Origin: Calocera cornea HHB12733
Lineage: Eukaryota; Basidiomycota; Dacrymycetes; Dacrymycetales; Dacrymycetaceae
Reading direction: 5' to 3'
Assembly: GCA_001632435.1 (NCBI GenBank)
Contig: KV423928.1
Coordinates: 285,090 to 328,780 of the forward strand
Length of the DNA stretch: 43,691 nt
How positions within the stretch are numbered: position 1 is the first letter of the stretch; the number at the start of each line of letters is the position of its first letter. Shown here piece by piece: positions 11,238-22,732 of this stretch. The notes under the pieces were generated by a model that saw nothing but the letters and a program-made list of their open reading frames with translations, was not told the DNA's origin and searched no databases. Made by a program: the position numbers and the translations under genes.

Positions 11238-12174
11238 TCACGCGGCAGGCTCCTCAGCGGCCTCCTCCTCCTTCGCATCCGGCTTGTCCGCGCTGTCCTG
11301 CATGTCGGAGGTCCAGAGGGTCAGGTTATCACGGAGCAACTGCATGATCAGAGTCGAGTCCTTGTAGGACTCCTCAGACAGGGTATCGAGCTCTGCGATC
11401 GCGTCGTCAAAGGCCTGCTTGGCGAGGTGGCATGCACGGTCGGGCGAGTTCAGGATCTCGTAGTAGAAGACGGAGAAGTTGAGCGCGAGCCCGAGGCGGA
11501 TAGGGTGTGTGGGGGGGAGCTCGTTGATAGCAACGTCAGATGCGGCCTTGTACGCCTCGAGCGACTTGTCCGCGGACTCCTTCCTCTTGTCGCCGGTGGC
11601 GAACTCCGCAAGGTACCGGTGGTAGTCACCCATCCTGAGTCACTGGTTAACAAATGACGCGCGAAATACGCGACAAACACGCATACATCTTGTGGTAGAA
11701 GACCTTGGACTCGCCGGACGCCGCGGAAGGAATCAGGTGCTTGTCAAGAACGTCGAGGATATCCTCGCAGATCTTGGCGAGCTCAGTCTGTTGCACAAAC
11801 GCGTTAATTGCGCTCCCTAGGCCTTCAAATTTGGCTACCCACCTCGATCTTCTCACGGTAGCCCTTGATCATATTGACCTGCGCCTCATTGCCCTTGGAC
11901 TCCTCCTTCTGCTCGATGGAGGAGACGATGCGCCAGGAGGCGCGGCGGGCACCGATGACGTTCTTGTAGGCGACGGACAGCAGGTTGCGCTCCTCGACGG
12001 TAAGCTCCTGGTCTGAGGATGCGACCTTCTTCATGTTATCGACCATCTCTGTGTATGCACCGTATTAGGCAAGCCGAACACGGGAAAAAGCCGTGCTAAA
12101 TGCGCACCCTCGTAACGCTCAGCCTGCTCGGCGAGCTTGGCCAGGTAGACGTGGTCCTCACGGGTGTCAGACAT
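11238..12174 (-). CDS. 14-3-3 protein
   Basis: Four exons (12174-12108, 12048-11843, 11787-11687, 11634-11238) encode 256 aa, normal for a 14-3-3. These are dimeric adaptors that bind phosphoserine or phosphothreonine motifs in kinases, transcription factors and metabolic enzymes. Landmarks are [16 protein letters not shown] at the start, [20 protein letters not shown] (family signature), [27 protein letters not shown] and the C-terminal [19 protein letters not shown] (second signature). The tail is acidic and rich in Glu and Ala, as usual. The first intron splits the codon in RYE|E. Confidence 0.98.
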
Positions 12175-13834
12175 CTGGAAAAGACGCGTCAGATGCGTGT
12201 TCGAGGGGCATTCGCGGGTGGCCGGAGGCACGTACCGTTGGAATGATAGGTGGATTAGGTTTGGGCGAGGTTGTGTTAGTACGAAGGAAGGAATCTGGGT
12301 GCAAAATGCGATGGAGATATGTCCAGAGCGCGCCGGTCAGTGAGGGGCACGACGGGGAGGAGCGAGCAGAACTGACGGGACGGTGGTCGTCAAGGACAGA
12401 AAGTGCAGAGGCGAGTGACGATTGGGGAACTGGGCGAGCAAAGGAGGGATGATGCGGCGGGCGCAGAAATACGCGGCTGGGACGAATGTGGGCCTAGGGT
12501 TGCGGGATCTTTTGCACGTGCGGAGGAGTGTCCGGAGTCTGCCCAAAGCGGCCGAGCCGGGCCCCTCTTCTTCTATCTGCCACGTCCGTACCGCTCGCAG
12601 GGGGCGATACCCAACCTTGTAATGCCATGGATACGATTAATGCTGTGATCTCGCCCCTGTTTTCTTTGTTCCCAGAAGAATGACTCTGCACGATAAGCAG
12701 CGAAAGGGTTCGAAGGGTTGTGAGCCGCGCGTCGTACGCGCCTGCGCAGTCCTGACGCGCGTTCAACGCGCGCCCACCGGGACCCACCATCCCGTGTTTT
12801 GCATTCTGCAACGTGTACATCAACGCCTGCCGCAGACCTCAGGGCGATCATCGAGCGAATCCCAGAATCGCGGTCCAGTTTTGATCGCATCGTCACAAAT
12901 GTTGGCAGGTGATGCACGGAACAGTGGATATTTCCAGCAGTTCGCGAAGCGGTCGATAAGGTTCGCCTGCTTGACGATGATTGTTGATGCCGTAAGTGGA
13001 CAAGCTGAACCTTGCAATCCCAGGGTGAGGTCGCATGATAGGAACATGTAGATCCGGCGTAGAGGTCATCATATAGGAGTGAGCTCAAGCTGCATGTATC
13101 CTGATCTGCCGATGGCGTCTCCTCACGAGGAGCGCACACGCAGTCCATATCGAGAGGAGCACAAGAGGAGCGGCGGCGTCAGGGGCGGAGCCTGCTCGCA
13201 GCCTCTCACCTTATTAGCTCAACGTTTCTGTCAATGGGACGTTCCACAATGATGCGAGCTTCTCTAGCTTCCCTAATCAGAAGAGGGCACTAGTCTGACA
13301 GCAATCGCGCCTCCGGTGAACGAATCCAGACGAGGAAGACAATATGGAGACAAACAATCGACAGTCAAGAAGAGGGCTAACTTTGCGAGGGGATATTACA
13401 CTCCTAACGCCTGTCAGCGGTCAATACAGTAATGGGGGCCAATGAGCGGTCCAGCGTACGGAACACGTGTCGGTCCTTCTGTCGGTTCCGAGCTAGCAGT
13501 CTGTTTACCAATACGACCGCGCTCAGCCTGCACAATGGACACCGTGCAGAGAGAGTGGTGGTTAATTATCACTGGAATTGCCGTAACCCGATGGGTGGGA
13601 TTTGTCAAGTGATCATGATGTCGACTGACGTCTTGGCACAACAAAGGCCGACATCGGGGTCAGGGATGACATGTCTGGCCACGCGACGACTCCACGCGAC
13701 GGGCTCCGCCCAACACAACGCCGAACGCCGGCAACCCCCACCGTCCCCTTCCCGACACCTGTACCCTGACTGCTCATCCCCACCCTCTGGCAGCCCACAA
13801 CTCTGTGCCCTAACGTCATCTCATTGGTCCATAC
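12175..13834. other. Intergenic region between 14-3-3 and coiled-coil gene
   Basis: The left part (12175 to roughly 12600) must hold the 14-3-3 leader and promoter, and the right part the promoter of the coiled-coil gene. A 191-codon open frame on the minus strand (13148-12573) has no recognisable domain and runs into the 14-3-3 upstream region, so I do not call it. No RNA gene was recognised. Confidence 0.5.
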
Positions 13835-16800
13835 ATGGACTCTATCCCTCCAACGCCCCTGGTCGAATCAATCGAATCAGAAAGCTACGACTTACTGCGC
13901 GCTTCCACGACCATCAACGACCTGCTTGCGTCCTTCTCGCGTGCAACGACCCCTGACGGAACTTCGAGCGCGGGCGGGGACATCCAATGCTGTTGCGGGC
14001 GGGAGAACTGCGAGAACTATGAACGATGGACGAGAGTGCGGGAAAAGCTGGAAAAGAGACTTCATCTCAGCGCAGGTATGCAAAGCACTTGACAGATCCC
14101 CCCATTGTCTCAGACCCTGATGCTGGGGTGTATCATCAGAGGTCGGGCAGGCGCTACTGCAGCGAAATGACGCATACATGCGCCAACAGGATGCCCACAC
14201 TAAGAAGGTACGCCCGATGGAGTCCCTCACCCACTGCATCCGTCCCTGACAAGTGTGCCCAGATGGGAGAGCTGGAACGACGGCACCAAGAGGCTATAAG
14301 CCAACTGTCCGCGGCTCGTCAGGCCAACGACCAGCTTGTCGCGCGCATGTCCGAACTCGCCAAACAAAATGGTACCATAGAGAAGGTTTGTCCCGCTCAC
14401 CCGGCGCTGGTGTGCTCTGCTCACAGCCGGATCAGCGATTATCACAGTCGCAGCTCAACCTCGACCTCGCGGACGCTTCGAACAGAAGTCTCCTGCATGA
14501 AGTTGCCGAGAGGCGAAGCTCGATCCAGAAGCTGCATCACCAGAGTGTCCGCTTCTCTGGTCTGCAGGCACGGGTGGACGACCTGACGCAGGAGAATAAC
14601 GACATGCGGGATGAGCTCGCCGAGCACGTCCGGCGAGAACAGGCTGCTGAGTCCCGCGCCGCGGCTCTGGCCCAGCGATGTGAAGACCTGGAAATGGCCG
14701 TGCACAGCATGCACGAGTCCCGCGATGCGGAGAAGCAGTCCCAGGAAGAGGTCTTCCAGGAGCTCGTCTCAACTGCGCAGTCACGGATCGAAAATATGCG
14801 CTCGACACTTAGTGCGGGCGCGGGGGGAGGGTTCATGTCGAGCACGGAGATGGGAGAGGTCCTCGAGGGGTTGGTCACGGATAATGAGGCGCTGAAGCGG
14901 GACAATGCGGAGTTGCGGAATCTGCTCGTGGAGACGCGGGAGAACTCAAGGGTGCTACAGGATGAACTTGATGAGCTGCGCGCTACCGGGTTTGGAGGGC
15001 GACCACTATCGACCGTCGACGAGGATCTCGCCCGGGCAGCGAGTCCGTTCAGCCACCAGCGCCGGATCTCCATGGCCTCGCTCAACAGCGCAAACAATCA
15101 CATTCGGAAACCGAGCTGGGCCAGCATCCCGAATGGGGTGCAGCACCGCCGAACGGAGCAGCTCGCAACTCCATCTGTGTCTTCGTCAGCACCACATTCG
15201 CCCCGCATACGAAGTGTCTCTCCTGGCATACGAAGCGTGTCTCCTGTTTTCGCGTCGTTTGTCCAGGCTCAGCAAGCAAAGGCGTACGGTCGTGATAGCG
15301 CTCGCAGTCCACGGAGCTTTGCTACGAGCGATCTGCGTCCACTGTCTCCGGATTCTCAAGCGCAGGATATGTCCTTCCCTCGACCCCCATCACGCCTCGG
15401 ATCGGAGTACGAACCGGACACCAGTACGCAAGAGTCGCAGGAGGTCGAAGCTGAGCCGGCAAAGGCAAAAACAAGACCGCTGCTTCTTCTGAGTCGATCG
15501 AGAGCCGTGCAGGCCGACCTGCCTACATTTGACACACCTATCCTGGAAGATGACACCAGCACACCCATCTCGGGCCGGTCGAGGACAGTAACGATGGAGG
15601 AAGTGCCGCCTGGACAGACCCTGCCTGAGCTCATTGCTCGCATCACTGGCCTGTATAACAGGCTGAACCAGGCCGATGTCCCGACGCTTGCTCAGCGGCT
15701 CAAGCGACAGAGGCTCGCAGGCGATGTTGGACATCTGTCGAAATCGACCATCAAATCCATCTTGAATGACGTGAATAGCTTGCGGGCCGACTTCCACGTG
15801 GCGGTCAATGCCTCGACTGTCAGCGACAGCGAGCTGTCTCGCAGCGATCTACGAGCGCTTATGAGGCTCTTCAAGGACCTGATTACCCATCTTGCTCACT
15901 TACGAGACGTTGTAAACGATGTCACATTGGATCCATCGACCGCCGCTAAACTGAAGGAAGCGACCGTTCCTACCGGCCTTGGCGTGGAAGATGTGCGCAC
16001 TTTGCGAAGACCTCCATCTGCCATGGGAGGCTGGATTGCGCCTATATCGAAGCTGTTTGGTGGCAGTCCCGATATGGAGGACGGAACTTTCAGGACAAGG
16101 CCGAAACCGCCCACCGGCCTGGCACAACCTGTACCGAGACCGGCACCCAAGCTCTCGCCAGAAGTTTCAGCATCAGTCACCACGGTCAACGTCGAATTCT
16201 CAGGATCGGGAGTTATACGCCGCGCCGTCTCCACTGCCCCGCGGGACCCGGTGGTCCAGCTCCCACCATCGCCAAATCCATCAGTTGGGCATCCTCAGCT
16301 GCAGCCAGCCCCTATCATTCTCAGCGGGGATGAGACGCTATTACATCCGCGTCCTAGACGAGCCGACGATGGCCGCCGTGAGCAACTTCGCAGTATATTC
16401 GCCGGTTCGCGGATGGCACATGCCACAGAAAGCTGGGTGGTGTTGCCTCGGCCCAAGCCCAGCTCAGCGGATACGTCCATCGATAATACGCGTGCCGAGA
16501 GCCGGATAGGTCGTTCGAAGAGGATGTCGACCCACGTGGATGCAATGCTGGACTCTCTGCAACCGCCTCCGAGCGATGCGCCAACAGACTTCCAGTCCAC
16601 ATTGTTGGACCGAACATTGCGCAGGAGAGGACTATCAGACTCGTCCATGCATTCCACATTCCTGCAGGCGGCGCCTGTGAATAGGCTCATCGGCCCCGCT
16701 TCCCTGTCGATTGCCACGTCTGACACGGCGAGCACGACAACACCTCCACTCTCTGTCTTTGGATCGTACTCTGAGCGGCCATCCTTGCTCCAATCTTGGT

Positions 16801-17096
16801 CACGCAAAGTGTCGAATTTGACATCGAGCGTGATGGGCACCGGCACATTGGCGACCTCACCAATGGCTTCTGACCCTCCAAACAGTCCCAACATGTCCAC
16901 TGCGACGACTGAGGCTGCCGTCAAAGCCCAACCGGAGACGCCGACACCTCAGATAGTTGTGCGGAAACCTTCGGTGCCAGTGCCCATCAACATCAGAGGA
17001 GCAAGTCGCGATAGCCCGGAAGGATATGGGAGCTATCGAGGCGAGAGTTATATCCGACATCAGTATGTCAGCAAGGATGGGAAGGATTATTTGTGA
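13835..17096 (+). CDS. Large coiled-coil protein of unknown function
   Basis: Four exons (13835-14075, 14140-14207, 14263-14385, 14427-17096) encode 1033 aa. The N-terminus has a cysteine cluster, CCCGRENCENYERW, followed by EVGQALLQRNDAYMRQQ. Long coiled coils fill roughly residues 90-390, with heptad-like runs such as LQARVDDLTQENNDMRDEL. A Ser/Pro-rich basic region comes next, including near-repeats RIRSVSPG/IRSVSP. A conserved-looking helical block near residues 540-650 (LPELIARITGLYNRLNQAD and the following LAQRLKRQ) comes before a long disordered Ser/Thr/Pro tail. The layout resembles cytoskeletal or spindle-pole scaffold proteins, but I do not recognise the family and assign no function. 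It is co-directional with the TPR gene, 195 bases upstream. Confidence 0.8.
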
Positions 17097-17291
17097 TTAT
17101 CTGTCTATTTTCATTTTGGGTCTTTGGTTTGCTTGCAAGGACTCGCAACATCAGCACAATTGTAGCCTGCTGTACCTCATTTATCTTGCATAATGTGACA
17201 TACCCCGCATCGCCTCGACTGACGAATGTTGATTAATAAGAGGAAATTGAAATTTTGCCGTGAGGACGGAAGCAAACCCCGCTCTTTCATC

Positions 17292-20092
17292 ATGGCTCTC
17301 ACAAGGGAAACAGCATTGTTGGTGGAAAAGTCACTGATAGAAGGCAAATGGCGATCTGGTATCGACGAGTCTGCTCTTCAGCTGCTGCCTCTGGAGCTGG
17401 CCCATTTGGTTGTTGATGGCAAGTTCTCCGATGCTCTCAAACATCCGGAAAGCCGGCGAGTCTTTCAAACAAAGTATATCGCCTCAACACCCTGGACAAG
17501 GCGACTGCGAGACCTGCTTGCGTCCTCAACACAAGGCTTGGATGCGGAGTTAATGCGTCTTTCGATTGCTATCGCTTGCATGCATTCCTTTGTTCAGGTC
17601 AACTGGACCGGACCGGAACTCGACATCAAGCCTTCGGACCTCTTTGCCGACCACGTGGACATAACAGAAGAGGATCTCGACCGCGAAGCTATCGACGAGC
17701 TTTGCTTTGGCGGCGAACCCGCATATCACCTAGCTCATGTCCCGGCGTTCTTTCGACTAGCGCAGCTGCTGCTCGAGCAACCATATCAACATATCTCTAC
17801 TATCACCTGGTGGCGACTTCGGGCGTCCTCATTACATCAGCATTTGCTTGACGAACCTGTTGCGTTCCCTTCAGACTTGCTTCCCGACGTCGACAATCTC
17901 ATATCATCGCTCGATGGAGAGCACGATCTGCAAGGTCGGCTATGGGTCGAACGCGGCATTGCGCATCACATGGTCGGTCGAGACCAAGTGGCAGGCGAGG
18001 CCTTTATCAGTGCAGCCCGCTCTACCGGGTTGCAGTACGAGCTTTCCGGCGCTCTGGGCAAGCGGACAAAATGGCAACAAAACGAGGTCACGCAGCTGGT
18101 GTTGCTCGCCGAGAGTCGAAAGCGGGAGGATTCGCCGGTCGAAGCTCAAACTGCCGGTGACGAGAAGGCTGCGGACGACGAGCCAGCAGACGGCAACCCT
18201 GATAAGAAGGACATGCCTGAAGCGTTGCTGCTGAACGACGACACGCTATTGGAGCATACCGAATTTACGAGCTCAACTGTTGGCACTGGTGCACTTGCAC
18301 ATATCGATCCCAAGTCACAACCCGCCCTTGATGCACTGGATCAATGCATCCTCCTGTCGCTTTGCCTCAATGTCAAGAATACCTCCCCGTTACACGGCTT
18401 GACATCGGAGCAGATGTCTGCCTACGTCGCGCGCGTATTGTCGCACCCGAAGAATTGGACCGTCTACACCATGGCACTGCTTCTTCGATCCCGATTGGAA
18501 GCCAACAGAACAAGGACGGTCGAGCGTTCGACACTGCAGCTGCAAGCCCTCATCGACCAGATGCCCACATCCGATTCGACGCTCCAAGAGCGCCTGCTCT
18601 ACTTCCACTCGATCATCCTGCCCAGCAAATGGGAGATGGAGCGCGAGCTCGCCGTGCGCTTCCTCTCTCTCGGCGTCGTCCGCTCCGCGCTGGACATCTT
18701 TGAGCGCCTCGAGATGTGGGAAGAGACCGTGCAGTGCTGGCAGTCGCTCGAGCGGCCCGAGAAGGGGATCGCGATCGTGCGGGACCTGTTGGAGGGGAAG
18801 AAGCAGGAGGCGGAGCTGGTGCTGCAGCGGGGGAAGAGCGCGCTCGAGCGGCAACGACCGCGACTGGATCGTGCGAGGGAGGCGAAGCTCTGGTGCCTGC
18901 TCGGAGACCTGGAGAAGAACTCTGCGCTGGCGCACTACGAGAAGGCGTGGGAGGTGTCCGATCACACGTCCGCGCGCGCCGCGCGCTCGCTCGGCGGGTA
19001 CCACTTCGCGCACGGGCAGTTCGAGCGGGCGATCCCCTACCTGCGGCGGGCGACGGAGATCAACCCGCTGTACAGCCGCACGTGGTTCGTCCTCGGGTGC
19101 ACGTACATCCGCACCGAGGAGTGGGTCAAGGCGAAGGACTGCTTTGCAAGGTGTGTGGGGATCGAGCAGGAGGACGCGGAGAGCTGGAGCAACCTGGCGA
19201 GCATGTACCTCAGGATGGGCGAGGCGGGGGAGAAGGTCGAGCTGGATACGGGCGTCGCACCCGCTGAGGATGACGTGGGTGCTTGCCCACGCTCTGTTTG
19301 GTTCAAATCTGACAGTCTATGTAGGAGCCCAAACTGGAGGACAAAGAAGAAGCGCTGGCTGGGGGGATCCCGTTCAGCAACAAACTGCTTGCGTTCCGCG
19401 CGCTGCGGCAAGGGCTCAAGTTCTCCTACGAGAACTGGCGCATGTGGTCAAACTACATGATCATCGCGATGGACGTGGGCGAGCTGGCCGAGGCAGCGCG
19501 CGCGCTCGGGCGCGTCGTCGAGGAGCGCGCGGGGCGCGAGGGCGAGGAGTGCGTGGACATGGCCGTCCTCGAACGGCTGGTCAACGCCGTCACGCGCGCC
19601 CCGGCGAAGGAGGGGGACGCGGCAGAGGGTGGGGAGGTGCGCGCGACGGAGCGCAGCCACAACCCGAACGAGGGGCACGGGCTGAAGCGCCGCGTAAGGG
19701 AGCTGTTCACGCGCACTATTTTACCGCGCATCTCGGACTCGGCGAGGATATGGCGCATGTGGGCTAGGATGCTGGTCTGGGAGGGACGGTGGGGGGCGGC
19801 GCTCGAGGCGCATATGAACGCTTACCGTGCTGCGGTCGTCAGTGACGAGCGGGTAGACGTAGATCTGGAGCGGTGGAGAGAGGCTGTGGGCGAGCTGGAG
19901 GAGACGGTGGACGTTATGCGGAACCTGGGGCCGCGGGCGGCGGAGGAGGGGAAGGGGGGGATGAAGGACTGGAAGTTCCAGGCGAAGGGGGTGGTGAGGA
20001 CGTTTATGGGGCGGACGAGGGCGAGCTTTGGCGATGAGCCTGAGTGGGAGAGGCTCACGGAGTTGCTGGAGGAGCTGCGGAATGACGAGTAG
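17292..20092 (+). CDS. TPR protein, TTC27/Emw1 family
   Basis: Two exons (17292-19274 and 19325-20092) encode 916 aa. The frame is open upstream to an ATG at 17226, but the ATG at 17292 (MALTRETALL) has a better context and a more protein-like N-terminus. The C-terminal half carries tandem TPR helices: LWCLLGDLEKNSALAHYEKA, then ARAARSLGGYHFAHGQFERA, then INPLYSRTWFVLGCTYIRTE and DAESWSNLASMYLRMGEAGE. This order matches animal TTC27 and yeast Emw1, an essential protein linked to cell-wall integrity. The middle has an acidic, low-complexity insert (residues about 285-315). It converges on EMC6 with 121 bases between stops. Confidence 0.85.
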
Positions 20093-20213
20093 AGCAAGAC
20101 GGGGACGCGCGAGCGAGATAGATGTATTGGGTACATTTTGGAATGTCAAACAGCCGCCCTCTATGGGACAGCTGGGGGTATAGAACGTGCGGGTATATGC
20201 TGGTTTGGCCGGG

Positions 20214-20645
20214 TTAGTCGTATACTGGAGCAAGGTCAGTGGCTGTCACGAGAACGAGCGCATAGCGTACCGTGTACGATTCCTGCGCATGTATGTCAGA
20301 CGAGGGGGAATCGTGGAGACCGCGGTGGTGCTCACCATAGAACAGCGTCCAGAACAGGATAAAGCTCGCAATGTTCTCCTGCCCGGGGTTCATGATCTCC
20401 CACCACCCGCCCTGGACGAACCGGTCCACGTCCTTCCCCCCGCACAGAAGCACCCACACGCCCACGCTGGTGAGGACGATGCTGCCGACGAAGAGGGCGA
20501 AGCCGGCGTAGTTCTCCAGGCCCAGGACGCCCGCGATCGAGCCGGCGAAGGAGGTGCAGAGCCATTTGTAGGTCGCGAGCGTGGCCGTGTTGCTCGTTAC
20601 GTGCGGGGCGTAGAGCAGCTGCAGGCGGGCGTCGTCGGAGGACAT
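20214..20645 (-). CDS. EMC6: ER membrane protein complex subunit 6 (EMC6)
   Basis: Three exons (20645-20336, 20282-20271, 20224-20214) encode 110 aa, exactly the usual EMC6 length. EMC6 is a three-helix membrane subunit of the ER membrane complex that inserts tail-anchored and multipass proteins. The family core is visible as SFAGSIAGVLGLENYAGFAL, followed by a second hydrophobic segment (VGSIVLTSVGVWVLL) and a third (SFILFWTLFYG). The middle exon is only 12 bases and the last only 11. Together they rebuild the conserved ending YGIVHVYD. Reading through the introns gives unrelated residues instead. It is divergent from the SNRNP40-like gene. Confidence 0.93.
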   Translation of the reverse strand: MSSDDARLQLLYAPHVTSNTATLATYKWLCTSFAGSIAGVLGLENYAGFALFVGSIVLTSVGVWVLLCGGKDVDRFVQGGWWEIMNPGQENIASFILFWTLFYGEHHRGLHDSPSSDIHAQESYTVRYALVLVTATDLAPVYD

Positions 20646-20892
20646 TGGGGGCTGGTGCTTGCGGGTGTGGTTATGGTGCTGGACAGGCGGGGTGGGCGAA
20701 GGTACAGACAGTCGGGTAGGGGACACGAACACGGACACGACGTGGGTGTGAGCCTAATCCGGCAATGCGGGAGCAAAAGTTGCATTTCTCGCGTCCAACC
20801 CTGTCGCCCGACTCAGTCCGCCACGGCCTGCCCTCTCCCGTCCCCGTCCCCGTCCCCGTCCCCCTCCTTCCCTCCCTGTCCAGGCACCCAAA
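20646..20892. promoter_or_regulatory. Bidirectional promoter EMC6 / SNRNP40 with GTCCCC repeats
   Basis: The 247 bases between two divergent starts must serve both genes. A pyrimidine-rich hexamer array (CCCGTC type, about four and a half units at 20837-20864) sits about 30 bases before the right-hand ATG. No TATA box is seen. Confidence 0.55.
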
Positions 20893-22222
20893 ATGGAGAA
20901 ACGCAAGTCCCCGCCACCCTCCGCCGCCACCTCCGGGGCAGTCACAAAACGCACCCGGCTGGACGGGCCCCCGCCGCCCACAAACACCCAGCTCGCCATC
21001 TCCTCCGGCTCGGACGCCTCCAAGGCGCTTGTGAGGAGCGTGAAGCGCACGAGCAGCTTGGACGCGCCGATCGTGAGCTTGGCTGGGGCGCATTCGGTGA
21101 GTCCTGGGGTTGGGGGAAGAGGGGTCGGGGCTGACGGGTGCACGCGGTGGCAGAGCGAGATACTCAGTTGTCGGTTCGACCCGACGGGGCAGAACATCGC
21201 TGCGTGCTCGGCGGACCGGAGCATATGTGCGTCCTTATCCCACACCTCCCGATGACGTCGAGCTGACCGCGCGCGCGCGCGTGCACAGCGCTCTGGCGCA
21301 CCTACCCGCCGAACACGAACTACGCGCTGCTCACGACGATCCACAAGGCGCCCGTGCTGGACGTGCAGTGGGCGATCACCTCGCCCTCCCTCTTCTCATG
21401 CTCGGCGGACAAGACGGTCGCCCTGACCGACCTGGCGACGGGCACGCGCGTGCGGCGCTGGCGCGGGCACACGGGCGTCGTCAACTCGATCGACCGGGCG
21501 ATGGCCGGGGGGTCGGAGCTCGTCGCGAGCGGGAGCGACGATGGGTTTGTGTGCGTTTGGGAGGGAGAAGAGAAGGATGCGGTTGTTGAGCTTGAGGTGG
21601 GGAGCCCGGTCACGGCAGTGTGCTGGAGCGGGGACGGGACGCAGATCTTTGTTGGGGGGCTGGACAATGTTGTTAGCGTGAGTTTGTTTTCCTATCACCA
21701 CGTCGGGGGAAATGGAGCGCTAAGTGCGAATGGCAGGTGTACGACCTGCGAAGACGGGAAGTGGTGTACACGCTGCCAGGACACACGGACACGATTGCTG
21801 GCCTGGCCCTCTCGCCGTCGCACAACCACCTCCTCTCGACCTCCTTCGACAGCACAGCAATCATCCACGACGTGCGCCCGTTCTCCGCCTCGCCGACCCG
21901 GGTGCACCGGACGCTGCACGGCGCGCCGGCGGGGAACGAGAACGCGCTGCTGCGGGGCGGGTGGAGCAGGACGGGCGAGGGCTGGGTCGGCGTCGGCGGT
22001 GCGGACAGGACCGTCACGGTGTGGGAGGTGGACAGCGGCAAGCCCGTGTACAAGCTCCCGGGGCACAAGGGGACCGTCACGGCGGTGGACTTCCACCCGC
22101 GGGAACCGATCAGTGAGTGTTCACTACTCCCTTAGTTGGTGTATGGGAATGCTGATGGGTTGACAGTCCTGACGGCGAGCAAGGACGCGACGATGCTGCT
22201 TGGTGAGCTGGATAATACGTAG
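20893..22222 (+). CDS. SNRNP40: U5 snRNP 40 kDa WD40 protein (SNRNP40-like)
   Basis: Five exons (20893-21096, 21154-21226, 21289-21677, 21737-22112, 22167-22222) encode 365 aa. The human homologue is a U5 snRNP component of the spliceosome near Prp8. A basic, disordered start with KRKS and KRTRLDGP resembles the human protein. WD40 blades follow: SEILSCRFDPTGQNIAACSA, SLFSCSADKTVALTD, RRWRGHTGVVNS, LVASGSDDGFVCVWE, LPGHTDTIAGLALSP, IIHDVRPFS, GGADRTVTVWEVDSG and KLPGHKGTVTAVDFHP. The ending LTASKDATMLLGEL parallels the family's last blade. All introns keep phase. Confidence 0.92.
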
Positions 22223-22732
22223 TCTCGGGCCGGTGGTGGTGGCGGTGTGGTGTATTTCTTCGTTTTGGGCCATGATACGCTGTATTACACTCCGATGGCT
22301 GGGCGGGCACCATATGTTGTGGCTGAGCTCATCGTGGCTGTCATTTGCTAACAACCCAGGGATAACTAAGGATAGCGTCATGCCCCAGGAATAAGTTACA
22401 TAAATCGCACTGTGCGCCGGGCGGAGGATGATTGGCGGGATGATTGGCGGCTGATCCCGCCCACGTGCACCCGTCCCGCATCCCGCGAGTACGCAGGCAG
22501 CAGGGTCGCCACCTTGTATGCGCCTATCCACCCGCCTACCCCTTGCCATCGCACTGACCCGCCGTGCTCGCTCGCTTGCTTGCTTCCTACTTCTTGCTAC
22601 TTTGGTTTCACACGCTCTTGGGAACGCACGAGGCGCATATACTCTCCTTGGACCCGCTCACCAGCCGCACTGTGCTAGGACGAGCAGGCCAGCACCACCC
22701 CAACCCCGGGAAGCACACCCCCACCCCCAACG
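22223..22732. promoter_or_regulatory. Promoter region of the Boi-like gene
   Basis: The 510 bases after the SNRNP40 stop have no gene. Two inverted CCAAT boxes, each ATTGGCGG (22431-22438 and 22443-22450), are spaced 12 bases apart. A CACGTG E-box follows at 22462-22467. CCAAT-binding and bHLH factors are known binders of such sites; use here is inference. Confidence 0.5.

Noticed and set aside
12573..13148. A 191-codon minus-strand frame between 14-3-3 and the coiled-coil gene
   Set aside because: No recognisable domain or plausible start. It may be chance in GC-rich DNA, though a lineage-specific gene is not fully excluded.
20187..21134. A 315-codon plus-strand frame across EMC6 and the start of SNRNP40
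   Set aside because: It overlaps two well-supported genes in the wrong frame or strand.
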